From Erythrobacter dokdonensis DSW-74 (GTDB lineage: Bacteria > Pseudomonadota > Alphaproteobacteria > Sphingomonadales > Sphingomonadaceae), in assembly GCF_001677335.1 (NCBI RefSeq), contig NZ_LZYB01000004.1:62001-126000 (forward strand): DNA of 64,000 nt. The letters are read 5' to 3'. Under the pieces are notes generated by a model that had not been told where the DNA came from, did no database searches, and saw only the letters and a list, made by a program, of their open reading frames with translations. Shown one piece after another: positions 8,973 through 17,161 of the stretch. Position numbers and translations under genes: made by a program. Numbering within the stretch: position 1 is the stretch's first letter; the number at the start of each line of letters is the position of its first letter.

Positions 8973-9385
8973 GGCCGCCGGAACGCGAACACCCCGCTCA
9001 TCGTCGCCAGCTGTTCCTCGCCCCGCCAGATGCCGCCCGAGGTATAGGCGGTGCGCCCGCCCAGCCGGTCGATCCGCACCCTCGCCTCCAGCCAGTCACC
9101 CAACCGCGCGCCGGCGAGATAGTTCACCGTCAGCGTGACCGTGGAGGGGGCAAGGCGCGGGCGCTCGGCATCATAGACCGCGTGGCTGAGCGCGACATCG
9201 GCCAGCGTCGAGATTACCCCGCCATGGGCCGAGTCCTGATAATTGATATGGTGCGGCATGATGCGCAAACCCACCACCCGCACACCATCGACGGGCGGGC
9301 CGAGGAAGTAGGGCCCTCCATGATCGAGAAAGCCGGGCGTGAACGCAGCGGGTTTGAAGCCTTCGGGGATCGCTGTGTCATCCAT
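8969..9385 (-). CDS. hotdog-fold thioesterase (PaaI/YdiI-like)
   Basis: A protein of 138 aa with the hotdog signature HGGVISTLADVALSHAV (HGG at 54-56, Asp63 in the hot-dog helix), as in acyl-CoA thioesterases of the PaaI group. It would hydrolyse a CoA thioester, perhaps to rescue CoA from dead-end intermediates of the pathway. ATG at 9385; no convincing ribosome site. Divergent from the acyl-CoA ligase at 9474, so the two opposing activities share a control region. Confidence 0.85.
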   Translation of the reverse strand: MDDTAIPEGFKPAAFTPGFLDHGGPYFLGPPVDGVRVVGLRIMPHHINYQDSAHGGVISTLADVALSHAVYDAERPRLAPSTVTLTVNYLAGARLGDWLEARVRIDRLGGRTAYTSGGIWRGEEQLATMSGVFAFRRP

Positions 9386-9435
9386 GCAGGCCAGCCTAGC
9401 GCACGCCGTGCCGGGCGCCGCTATGAATTGTGCCA

Positions 9436-9465
9436 ATGACAGCAGCCGCGAGCGCCAGCTATCTC
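9436..9465 (+). promoter_or_regulatory. putative promoter giving a leaderless ligase mRNA
   Basis: ATGACA (9436-9441) and TATCTC (9460-9465) are 18 bases apart. Transcription would start within a base or two of the ATG at 9474, which has no ribosome site. Low certainty. Confidence 0.35.
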
Positions 9466-9473
9466 CTTGCACC

Positions 9474-11066
9474 ATGGGAGACATTGCAGAACTCGCCGCA
9501 GATTCCTTTTGCGACATCGTGCGCGAACACGCGCGCAATCAGGGCGAGGTGATCGCCTTCACCTACGGGGACGAGGAGATCAGCTTCGCCGCCCTCGACG
9601 AGGATGCGAACCGCGCAGCCCACGGGCTTGTCGCGCTGGGGGTGAAGCCCGGCGACCGGGTGGCCTTCCTCGGCAAGAACCACCCGCTCTATTTCGAGGC
9701 TTTCCTCGGCGCTGCGCGGATCGGTGCGGTGATGACCCCGGTCAACTGGCGGCTCGCCGCACCAGAGGTGGCCTATATCCTCGACAATTGCGGGGCCAAT
9801 GTCGTGTTCGTCGGCGAAGGTTTTGCCGCGATGATCGAACAGGTGCGCGCCGATGTGCCGCATGTCACGCACATCATCGGCATCGACGCGCCCGAGCATG
9901 ACGGCCCCGATTACCGCACCTGGAAGGGCAGCTTCCCCGCCACCCCGCCCGCGCACGTGGTGAAGCCGGAGGACGACGCGCTCCAGCTCTACACCTCGGG
10001 CACCACCGGCAAGCCCAAGGGCGCGGTGATGACCCATGGCTCGATCCTCTCCAGCCGCGATGCGACCGCGTGTGGCGAGGAAATGCGCAAATGGCAGGAG
10101 CCGATCCCGGGCGATGTCACCCTGCTGGCCATGCCGTGTTTCCATATTTCGGGCACCGGCACCGGTATCGGCACGATGGTCGCGGGCACGAATTCGATCG
10201 TCCTGCCCGAATATGATCCGACCAAGGCGCTCGATCTGATCGCCAACTTCAACATCTCGAAAATCTTCCTCGTCCCCGCCGCGATCCAGATCCTGCTCAA
10301 TCATCCGAAGGTGAACGAGGTCGATTTCAGCCGCCTGAAATATGTGACCTACGGCGCCTCGCCCATCCCGCTCGAACTGATGCGCGAGGCGATGCGGGTA
10401 ATGGGCTGCGGTTTCGTGCAGATGTACGGGATGACCGAGACAAGCGGCACCATCGTCGCCTTGGACCCCGAGGACCATGTGCCCGAAGGCTCGCCGAAGA
10501 TGCGCAGTGTGGGCAAGCCGCTCGCCGGCGTCGAAATCAAGATCATCGACGAGGCAGGCAACGAGGTTCCGACGGGCACCGTGGGAGAAATCGCCACGCG
10601 TTCGAGCAAGAACATGCGCGGCTACTGGAACAACCCAGAAGCCACCAAGGCGACCATCGATGCCGAAGGCTGGCTGCGCACGGGCGATGCGGGATACCTC
10701 GACGAGGACGGCTATCTCTACATCCACGACCGGGTGAAGGACATGATCATCTCCGGCGGCGAGAACGTCTATCCTGCCGAAGTCGAGAACGCGCTCTATT
10801 CGCACCCCAGGGTCGCCGACGTCGCGGTGATCGGCGTGCCCGATCCCAAGTGGGGCGAGGCGGTGAAGGCCTGCGTGGTGGTGAAGGAGGGAGAGGAGCT
10901 GACCGAAGCCGAACTGATCGCCCACGCGCGCACGCTGATCGCGGGCTACAAATGCCCGAAATCGGTCGATTTCATTGCAGCTTTGCCGAGGAACCCCTCG
11001 GGCAAGATCCTGCGGCGCGAACTGCGCGCACCCTATTGGGCGGGGAAAGACCGGGCAGTGAATTGA
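9474..11066 (+). CDS. acyl-CoA synthetase (AMP-forming, FadD-like)
   Basis: A protein of 530 aa of the adenylate-forming superfamily. P-loop-like A3 motif TSGTTGKPKG at 174-183; YGMTETSG, GWLRTGDAG and the hinge DRVKDMIISGGENVYP follow, and the C-terminal catalytic Lys is K511 (NPSGKILRREL). It activates a carboxylic acid to its CoA thioester via an acyl-adenylate. Start at 9474 chosen from family length; an in-frame ATG at 9423 exists, but neither has a ribosome site. The next gene starts inside its stop codon. In context it probably activates a pathway carboxylate; the chain or ring type is unknown. Confidence 0.9.
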   Translation: MGDIAELAADSFCDIVREHARNQGEVIAFTYGDEEISFAALDEDANRAAHGLVALGVKPGDRVAFLGKNHPLYFEAFLGAARIGAVMTPVNWRLAAPEVAYILDNCGANVVFVGEGFAAMIEQVRADVPHVTHIIGIDAPEHDGPDYRTWKGSFPATPPAHVVKPEDDALQLYTSGTTGKPKGAVMTHGSILSSRDATACGEEMRKWQEPIPGDVTLLAMPCFHISGTGTGIGTMVAGTNSIVLPEYDPTKALDLIANFNISKIFLVPAAIQILLNHPKVNEVDFSRLKYVTYGASPIPLELMREAMRVMGCGFVQMYGMTETSGTIVALDPEDHVPEGSPKMRSVGKPLAGVEIKIIDEAGNEVPTGTVGEIATRSSKNMRGYWNNPEATKATIDAEGWLRTGDAGYLDEDGYLYIHDRVKDMIISGGENVYPAEVENALYSHPRVADVAVIGVPDPKWGEAVKACVVVKEGEELTEAELIAHARTLIAGYKCPKSVDFIAALPRNPSGKILRRELRAPYWAGKDRAVN

Positions 11067-11587
11067 ACCGCCTGCCCGTCCGACAGCTGGCCTACAAGGT
11101 CGAGAGCCTCGAGGCGGCAGCGCAGGCGCATCACCGGCAGTTCGGTTCGGGGCCGTTCTTCGTGCTCAGGCACGTGGCCCTGTCCTCGTCACACCATCGC
11201 GGGGTGGAACGGATGTTCGATCACTCCTCCGCCTATGGCCAATGGGGCAGCGTGATGGTGGAGCTGGTGGTGCAGCACAATCCCGAGGATTCTGCGCTGC
11301 ATGACATGTTCCCCTATGGCTCGGGCCAGGAAGGCCTGCATCACGCGGCGTTGTTCGTGGACGACTTGCAGGCCGCCATCGCCCGCTTCGACGCCGAGGG
11401 CGCACCGCTGGCACAGCTTTCGGTTACCGCGACCGGCACCGCCTTCGCCTTCGTCGATACGCGCGCGAGGCTTGGCCATATGCTAGAACTTTACGAGCCG
11501 ACCCAGCAGCTGACCGGCTTCTACGATTTCGTGGCCGATGCCGCGAAGGGGTGGGACGGGCGCGACCTGCTGCGCGAATTGGGCTAG
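11063..11587 (+). CDS. VOC (glyoxalase/bleomycin-resistance) superfamily protein
   Basis: A protein of 174 aa with betaalphabetabetabeta modules; candidate metal ligands are the His in GLHHAAL and the Glu in MLELYEP. VOC enzymes include metal-dependent lyases, epimerases and dioxygenases. It uses a TTG start at 11063 that overlaps the ligase stop (TTGA), which implies translational coupling. Its C-terminal tail (AKGWDGRDLLRELG) closely resembles that of the VOC protein at 38684-39220 (AAWDGSEPLRKLG), so the two are paralogues. It converges on the next gene with a shared CTAG. Confidence 0.8.
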   Translation: MNRLPVRQLAYKVESLEAAAQAHHRQFGSGPFFVLRHVALSSSHHRGVERMFDHSSAYGQWGSVMVELVVQHNPEDSALHDMFPYGSGQEGLHHAALFVDDLQAAIARFDAEGAPLAQLSVTATGTAFAFVDTRARLGHMLELYEPTQQLTGFYDFVADAAKGWDGRDLLRELG

Positions 11588-11949
11588 GCGCCCGCCAGCT
11601 CCGGCAACCCGACCTGCGCTGCCCTGCACTCGGCATCGGCCAGCGCCGTCACGACCGAAAAGGCGACATAGCCCGGCTCGCCCAGATGGGCCACCAAACC
11701 AGCCGCTTCGGCATCGGTGATCGCGGTATGCTCGAACGGCATCCGTCGCGCATAGGCAAGGCACAGGCGGGTGCCCTCGTCGAGTGCGCTTTCATCGGGC
11801 GCGGGTTCCATCCCGTGGACCGCCGCCACCGCCTGCCGGACCAGCGCCACCAGCGCGGGATCGAGCGCGGCCTCGGTCTTGCTCCGGAAATCGGCGTAGT
11901 GGCTGGCGAGCACCGGATCGGCGGCAAGCGCGGCACACACGGCGCTCAT
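11584..11949 (-). CDS. small CMD/AhpD-like helical protein without CxxC
   Basis: A helical protein of 121 aa, probably related to the carboxymuconolactone decarboxylase (CMD) group by its context and pattern (ALVALVRQAVAAVHG, EAAGLVAHLGEPGYVAF), but with no CxxC pair. Its start overlaps the stop of the gene for the larger CMD-like protein (ATGA), so the two are coupled and may form a hetero-oligomer. Family membership is an inference from weak similarity. Confidence 0.6.
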   Translation of the reverse strand: MSAVCAALAADPVLASHYADFRSKTEAALDPALVALVRQAVAAVHGMEPAPDESALDEGTRLCLAYARRMPFEHTAITDAEAAGLVAHLGEPGYVAFSVVTALADAECRAAQVGLPELAGA

Positions 11950-12479
11950 GCGGCAGCCTCCAGCACCGCCGGGGTGGGCAGCACGGTGCGGTCCATTGCC
12001 TCCGGCTCCAGCCCCATGGTGATGAGCGCCTTGGCGAGCGCGAGGAACAGGGTCACGCCAAGGCCGAGTTCAGCGATCTGCGCCGGGGTGAGGTGGTGCT
12101 GCAAGGCCGCCTTGGCATCGCCGGTCAGCAATTCGGGATCGTGGATCAACGCGTCGGTGAACTTCAGCACGGCCTTTTCGGTATCGGTCAGCCTGTCGCT
12201 GGTCTCATAGCCATCGGTGATGTCGTCCACCACTTCCTCGCCCAGACCCTCGGCCACCGCCTTGTCGAAGCGGACATTGCGGCAGAACCCGCATTCGGTG
12301 ACGCGCGCATTGCGCATCCGCGCGACCTCCTTGATCCGCGCCGCCAGCACGTCAGACCCCCAGAAACGGCCATAGAGGGCGAAGAAGCTCCGGGCGATTT
12401 CGGGCTGATGGGCGAGGACGGAACCGAAGTGCGCCGGCTCTCCCGGAATGGCCGAGGATACGCGGGGGATTGTGGACAT
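11946..12479 (-). CDS. carboxymuconolactone decarboxylase/AhpD-like protein
   Basis: A protein of 177 aa with the AhpD-type motif RMRNARVTECGFCRN: C63-x2-C66, the redox-active pair of alkylhydroperoxidase-like members. It may reduce peroxides generated by the oxygenases or act as a CMD-type isomerase/decarboxylase. ATG at 12479 follows AAGGAGAGAGCCCC. Coupled to the downstream 121-aa gene and divergent from the SnoaL-like gene at 12598. Confidence 0.8.
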   Translation of the reverse strand: MSTIPRVSSAIPGEPAHFGSVLAHQPEIARSFFALYGRFWGSDVLAARIKEVARMRNARVTECGFCRNVRFDKAVAEGLGEEVVDDITDGYETSDRLTDTEKAVLKFTDALIHDPELLTGDAKAALQHHLTPAQIAELGLGVTLFLALAKALITMGLEPEAMDRTVLPTPAVLEAAA

Positions 12480-12597
12480 GGGGCTCTCTCCTTGGGGCAA
12501 GGATAACAGGCCGCGACCTGCTGGCGGCCCTCGCGATTTTCACAGGGGGGCGAAGCGCGGCGCCATGGCAGATTGCCACCAGCAAGGGAGACACGAG

Positions 12598-12951
12598 ATG
12601 GCAGGGCAGGCACAGCGCGTGATCGAGGAATTCTGGCGCATCCAGGACGCGGGCGACTATACCAAGCTCGCGCCCCTGTTCGCCGAGGACGCCTTTCTCG
12701 AAGACCCAATCTGGGGCCAGTATCGCGGCCGCGAGGCGATTCTCGGCTTCATGACCAAGATGGTCGAGGAAATGTCGGACCGCAAAGTCCACTTTACCGT
12801 CGATGAAATCTGCGGTGACGATCACGCCGTCTGGGCACGCTGGACGATGCACATGGAAGGCCACGCACCCCGTGGCGGCGTCGGCATCTACAAGGTCGAG
12901 GGTGGCCAGCTCACCTATTACCGCGATTACATGGACCCGGCGGGCGAGTAG
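12598..12951 (+). CDS. SnoaL/NTF2-like protein
   Basis: A compact protein of 117 aa with an NTF2-like fold (VIEEFWRIQDAGDYTKLAPLF, DPIWGQYRGREAI, HAVWARWTMHMEGH, YYRDYMDP). The ending YYRDYMDP parallels the WRDYFD of limonene-epoxide hydrolases, and R/D residues are present at that site, so an epoxide hydrolase or a dehydratase/isomerase role is possible. ATG at 12598 follows AAGGGAGACACGAG. It stands as a single gene facing a convergent neighbour at 12953. Confidence 0.8.
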   Translation: MAGQAQRVIEEFWRIQDAGDYTKLAPLFAEDAFLEDPIWGQYRGREAILGFMTKMVEEMSDRKVHFTVDEICGDDHAVWARWTMHMEGHAPRGGVGIYKVEGGQLTYYRDYMDPAGE

Positions 12952-12952
12952 G

Positions 12953-13471
12953 CTACATTACCCGGTAATCCGGGTGGCCGCTGGCGATGATCTGGAGCAC
13001 CGGCAGGGGGAAATCGGGGTTGGGTTCGTTGCCCGGCTGGTCTTCCAGCGGCAGTTTCCAGTCCATGATGTAGCGGCGGCTGGCGATGCGCCACTCGCCG
13101 TCCCTTTTCTCGAACTCGTCGAGATAGCGCCCGCCATAGAGCCCGCCCGACCAGGTGCCGTCATCCTGTTCGCGGATGCCGGTGGCAAATCCGTAGCATT
13201 CGACGCTGGCCCTGTCGGAGGAATGGAGCGCGATCGAGGGCGTGCTGAGGAAATGCCAGCGCCGCTGGCTGGCACGCTCGATCTGCATCACCACCGGCAG
13301 GAAATCCGCCGCGCTGCCGGTGAAGAAGCCGTAATCGATGTGCGCATCGGGCCAGAAACAACCCGCCTGCCCCTCGTCATCCAGCCAGTCCAGTGTGCGC
13401 GAATAGCGTTGCAGCACCTCGGCAATCGCCTGCTTGTCGAGCAGCGCCTGAAGCTGTGCGTCCATATTCAT
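12953..13471 (-). CDS. SnoaL-like protein
   Basis: A protein of 172 aa (LLDKQAIAEVLQRYSRTLDWLD, RYLDEFEKRDGEWRIASRR), of the same SnoaL_4 type as the product of 8433-8972. Its ATG at 13471 overlaps the stop of the ABM gene (ATGA). Last gene of a three-gene set P450 - ABM protein - SnoaL read from 15185, so it may process the P450 product. Reaction unknown. Confidence 0.8.
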   Translation of the reverse strand: MNMDAQLQALLDKQAIAEVLQRYSRTLDWLDDEGQAGCFWPDAHIDYGFFTGSAADFLPVVMQIERASQRRWHFLSTPSIALHSSDRASVECYGFATGIREQDDGTWSGGLYGGRYLDEFEKRDGEWRIASRRYIMDWKLPLEDQPGNEPNPDFPLPVLQIIASGHPDYRVM

Positions 13472-13869
13472 GCCCGCCCGCTCCACCACGGCGCAATGTC
13501 GAGCGGGAAGCGTTCCTGCGCGGTTGTCATCGCCGCGCTGGCATCATCGGGCAGCGCCGGATCGGATGTATGCGGCAGTCCCCCGCCGGCACCTTCCACG
13601 GGATCGACATATTCCAGCCTGATCCCCGCCAGCACATCGGCGAAATCGTGGCCTTCGTGATGGTCGGACATCTGGTGGTGATAGAAGGCCCATTTGTCCT
13701 TGAACGACAGCAGGCAATAATAGCTCAGCGGCTCCTGGCCCTTCCAGTATTCGTAGCGGATCACGCCGTCCTCGGTGCCGAAAGTCTCGGCCACCATGTC
13801 GTGCATGATCGCTTCCCACTTTTCCTCCTTGCCGGGCTTGATCTGGATATGGGCGAGCAGCGTGGCCAT
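13468..13869 (-). CDS. ABM-type (dimeric alpha+beta barrel) monooxygenase-like protein
   Basis: A protein of 133 aa whose first 95 residues follow the antibiotic-biosynthesis-monooxygenase pattern (LLAHIQIKPGKEEKWEAIMHDMV, EYWKGQEPLSYY, ALYSF-like strand). Members are cofactor-free monooxygenases, heme-degrading enzymes or structural helpers. It is 14 bases downstream of the P450 gene and overlaps the SnoaL gene. A catalytic role is not provable from sequence. Confidence 0.72.
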   Translation of the reverse strand: MATLLAHIQIKPGKEEKWEAIMHDMVAETFGTEDGVIRYEYWKGQEPLSYYCLLSFKDKWAFYHHQMSDHHEGHDFADVLAGIRLEYVDPVEGAGGGLPHTSDPALPDDASAAMTTAQERFPLDIAPWWSGRA

Positions 13870-13883
13870 CAGAGCGTCTCCGT

Positions 13884-15185
13884 TCAGGCAGGGGTGAGGT
13901 TCAGCAACAGGCGGTAGATGCCGAGCATGATCCCGCCCTGGTGGCGGAAATCATTGCCGGGCGCGTATTCCATGTCCGCAAAGGCATCGGCGAGGCGGTC
14001 CCACGCGATCATCTGTTCGAGCCGCGAGAGGTTCGATCCGGGGCACGAACGCGGCCCCTGGCTGAAGGCCAAGTGGCGCGTCGCGGCCTTGCGATCCAGC
14101 TTTAACTCCAGCGGGTCCTCGAATTCATCCGCGTCGATGTTCGCCGCCGCCCAGCGCAGGTGGAGCATCGATCCGGCGGGCACCTCGACGCCCTGAAACA
14201 CCTCGTCACGGGAACAGATGCGCGTCGAAAGCCCCTGCGTGGGGGAGCGCAGCCGCATCCCTTCCTCGATGAAGGTGCGGATGAGGCTGCGATCCTCGCG
14301 AAGACGCCCGAACATGCCGGGCCGCTCGCACAGCAATTGCGCCTGTTCGGCGATGGCATATTGCGTCGTCTCCAGCCCGCCGATCACCATCGCGTAGACC
14401 ACGCCATTGATCTCGTCGTCGGTGAGCTTGCGGCCCAATGCCTGGTATTCGACCTGCGTGAGGAAGCTGACCATATCGTCCTGCGGGCGGGCACGCTTCT
14501 CGCGCGTTTGCTGCGCCACGTATTCCTTCATCCCCGCCAGCAGCCGGAATTTCTCCTGCGTCTGTTCGGGGGTGAGAATGTTCTTGTGGGTGCGTCCGTG
14601 AACATAGGACATGACCTGCGCATTGCCCCATTGTTCGAGCCGGGGAATATCCTCCTGCGGGAAGCCGAGCACATCGGCCATTGTGCGCTGGGGCAGGGGC
14701 CGGGCGAAATCGGCAACGAAATCGACCGGCTCGCCGGCGCGCGCTTTCTCGAGCATCCCGGCGATGAGGTTCTCGACATGGCCGGTGATCATCGCCGCAT
14801 GGCGGGTGCAGCCCGGGCCGACCCACGGATCGGTCAGCTCCCTGCGATGCGCGCGCCACAGCTCCGGATCGGGTCGCAGCGAGACGATCGAGGCGACCAT
14901 CGCGTCGATATCGGGGATGTGGGTGGGCATCTCGCCCGACTGGATGATCTGCGCCACCAGCAGGGAAAGCGTGGGCGGGAAACGGTCCCAGTCCATCACC
15001 ACGCGGCGCACGTCTTCGTATTTGGTGAGGACGAAGGCATCGCTGCCGGGGGTCAGCCCCTCGCCCGCAAGGCGCTGCACCGGAGCCTGTTCGTGCAGAA
15101 TCGCATAGGCAGGGTACCAGTGCTCCTGCGCGCCCGGAGCGAACAGGTCGACCTCGTCCAATGTGCGAGGGTGTTCCGCCTGCAA
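13884..15185 (-). CDS. cytochrome P450
   Basis: A soluble bacterial P450 of 433 aa. I-helix motif GGLETTQ at 269-275, E308-x2-R311 of the K-helix, and the heme loop FSQGPRSCPG with the thiolate ligand C381. It would hydroxylate or epoxidise a substrate using O2 and a ferredoxin; no redox partner is adjacent. The start is a TTG at 15185 preceded by GGGAGAGG at good spacing; no in-frame ATG is available nearby. First gene of the P450-ABM-SnoaL unit, divergent from the AhpD/P450 unit at 15309. Confidence 0.92.
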   Translation of the reverse strand: MQAEHPRTLDEVDLFAPGAQEHWYPAYAILHEQAPVQRLAGEGLTPGSDAFVLTKYEDVRRVVMDWDRFPPTLSLLVAQIIQSGEMPTHIPDIDAMVASIVSLRPDPELWRAHRRELTDPWVGPGCTRHAAMITGHVENLIAGMLEKARAGEPVDFVADFARPLPQRTMADVLGFPQEDIPRLEQWGNAQVMSYVHGRTHKNILTPEQTQEKFRLLAGMKEYVAQQTREKRARPQDDMVSFLTQVEYQALGRKLTDDEINGVVYAMVIGGLETTQYAIAEQAQLLCERPGMFGRLREDRSLIRTFIEEGMRLRSPTQGLSTRICSRDEVFQGVEVPAGSMLHLRWAAANIDADEFEDPLELKLDRKAATRHLAFSQGPRSCPGSNLSRLEQMIAWDRLADAFADMEYAPGNDFRHQGGIMLGIYRLLLNLTPA

Positions 15186-15308
15186 TCCGCCTCTCCCATC
15201 GCGACGGCGACCCGCTTAGCGAATCCGCCAATTGCTGATGCGAAGCTTGTCCCGCAGCCTCGCCCTTACGGAAACGGGCTATTTTGTGAGGCCCACGGGG
15301 AGAGAGAC

Positions 15309-15896
15309 GTGAGCCGAATTGCCAAGCTGCCGCCGGAGGAATGGGACGAACGCCTGGTCAAGGCGATCCGGCCGGACAATCTGACCGATCTCGAACAGGG
15401 CCTGACCCGCTATTTCGCCCATTGCCCCGAGCAGGCGTTGGGGCTGATGGCGTTTGGCGGGGCGCTGAAAATGAACCGCTCGCTGCCCGACAGACTGGTG
15501 GAGCTGGTGCGGCTGCGCGTCGCCTTCTTCAACCAGTGCCGTTCGTGCATGGCGATCCGCTATTCCGATGCGGTCGCCGACGGGGTGACCGAAGGGCTGG
15601 TGTGCTCGCTCGAACGCCCACAGGAGGCGGAGAACCTTTCGGCGGCAGAGAAAGCCGCGATCCGTTACGGCGAGCTGATGGCGACAGACCACCTCGCCAT
15701 CGACGATGCGGTCTATGACGATCTGCGCCAGCACTTCACGGAAAGCCAGATCGTCGAACTGGGCATGACGGTCGCCTTCTTCGTCGGTTTCGGTCGGCTC
15801 GCCGCGACCTGGCACATGGTCGAGGAATTGCCCGAAGCCTTCCGCAAGGCGGAGAGCATCGCGCCATGGGGCGCCGAGAAAATCGAGGTGCGCTGA
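15309..15896 (+). CDS. AhpD/carboxymuconolactone decarboxylase-like protein
   Basis: A protein of 195 aa with an AhpD core: NQCRSCMAIRYSDA carries C77-x2-C80. Such proteins are thiol peroxidases or CMD-type enzymes. It starts with GTG at 15309 after GGGGAGAGAGAC. The stop overlaps the ATG of the following P450 gene (TGATG), so it is co-translated with an oxygenase; peroxide protection or handling of the P450 product is plausible. The reading frame stays open far upstream, but that part is antisense to the other P450 gene. Confidence 0.82.
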   Translation: MSRIAKLPPEEWDERLVKAIRPDNLTDLEQGLTRYFAHCPEQALGLMAFGGALKMNRSLPDRLVELVRLRVAFFNQCRSCMAIRYSDAVADGVTEGLVCSLERPQEAENLSAAEKAAIRYGELMATDHLAIDDAVYDDLRQHFTESQIVELGMTVAFFVGFGRLAATWHMVEELPEAFRKAESIAPWGAEKIEVR

Positions 15897-17161
15897 TGAA
15901 CCAGCCCCCCGCAATCAACCTGTTCGATCCCGAGCTCCAGCAATGCCCCTACGAGGCCTACAAGACCTTGCGCGACGAGGCGCCGGTGTACAACATCCCC
16001 GGCACGCAGATCTGGGTCGTCAGCCGCTATGACCACGTGCGCGAGGTGCTGATGGACCCGCAGCGCTTCCCCTCGACTGCCGCCAACGAGTTGATGCGCG
16101 CCAGCCCCGTCGACATGGAACGCGGGCGCAAGGTCGCCCAGCGCTTCAAGGAGAAAGGCTGGCTCCCCGCACCGACGCTGGCGGGCCGGGACGATCCGAA
16201 CCACAAGCAGATGCGCGCGATGTTCAACGAGGCGTTCAAGCCCAGCCGCATCAAGGAGATCGATCCGCGGGTCGAAACCCTCGCCTACGAGCTGATCGAC
16301 GAATTCCTCGCGGACGGGAAATGCGACTGGGTGCGCCAGTTCTGCGTCCCCTTGCCGCTGTTCATCATCGGCGAGCAGATGGGCGCCAGGCGCGAGGACA
16401 TGTGGCGCATCAAGGGCTGGACCGACGCCTTCTTCCACCGCATCTCTCTGATGCTGCCAGAGGACAGGCACCTGGAGATGGTCGACCGCGAGATCGAGGC
16501 GCAGCACTATTTCCAGCCGATCTTCGAACGCCTGCGGGAAGAACCCGACGGCAGCCTTATCTCGGTGCTGGTCAACACCGTGATCGAGGGCTGGGGGCGG
16601 CCCCTCAACGACAACGAACTCCACGCCGAGATGATGGCCGACACCTTCGTCGGCGGCTCGGAAACCACCACCAACGCGCTCGCCGCCGGCATGAAGCTGC
16701 TGATCGAGAACAAGGACGTGTGGGTGAAGCTCAAATCCGATCCGGAAAAATACATGCGCAATTTCGTCGAGGAGGTGCTGCGGCTCGAAAGCCCGGTGCA
16801 GAGCCTCATGCGCTTCACTCACAAGGATGTGGAGCTGGACGGGGTGACGATCCCCGCCGGATCGGTGATTAATGTGCGCTACGGCGCGGCCAACCGCGAT
16901 GAACGCTTCTTCGAATGCCCCGAAAAGCTCGATCTCGACCGGCCCAAGGCCGGCGCGCACATGGCCTTCGGGTCAGGCACGCACCACTGCCTCGGCGCGC
17001 CGCTAGCAAGGCGGGAGCTGACATGGGGCTTCCAGGCCGTGGTCGACCGCTTCGAGGACATGGACTTTGCGCCAGGGCAGAACGATTTCAGCTATCACCC
17101 GCATTTCCTGCTGCGGAGCCTGAAGCAGCTCAACATCGAGTTTGTGGCGAGGAAGCGCTAG
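15896..17161 (+). CDS. cytochrome P450
   Basis: A P450 of 421 aa: I-helix GGSETTT at 253-259, E293-x2-R296, heme loop FGSGTHHCLG with C365. It differs from the P450 at 13884 in sequence, so it probably acts on another position or substrate. Start overlaps the stop of the AhpD-like gene. Its stop overlaps the convergent stop of the flavoprotein gene in a CTAG. Electron donors are not in the window. Confidence 0.93.
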   Translation: MNQPPAINLFDPELQQCPYEAYKTLRDEAPVYNIPGTQIWVVSRYDHVREVLMDPQRFPSTAANELMRASPVDMERGRKVAQRFKEKGWLPAPTLAGRDDPNHKQMRAMFNEAFKPSRIKEIDPRVETLAYELIDEFLADGKCDWVRQFCVPLPLFIIGEQMGARREDMWRIKGWTDAFFHRISLMLPEDRHLEMVDREIEAQHYFQPIFERLREEPDGSLISVLVNTVIEGWGRPLNDNELHAEMMADTFVGGSETTTNALAAGMKLLIENKDVWVKLKSDPEKYMRNFVEEVLRLESPVQSLMRFTHKDVELDGVTIPAGSVINVRYGAANRDERFFECPEKLDLDRPKAGAHMAFGSGTHHCLGAPLARRELTWGFQAVVDRFEDMDFAPGQNDFSYHPHFLLRSLKQLNIEFVARKR

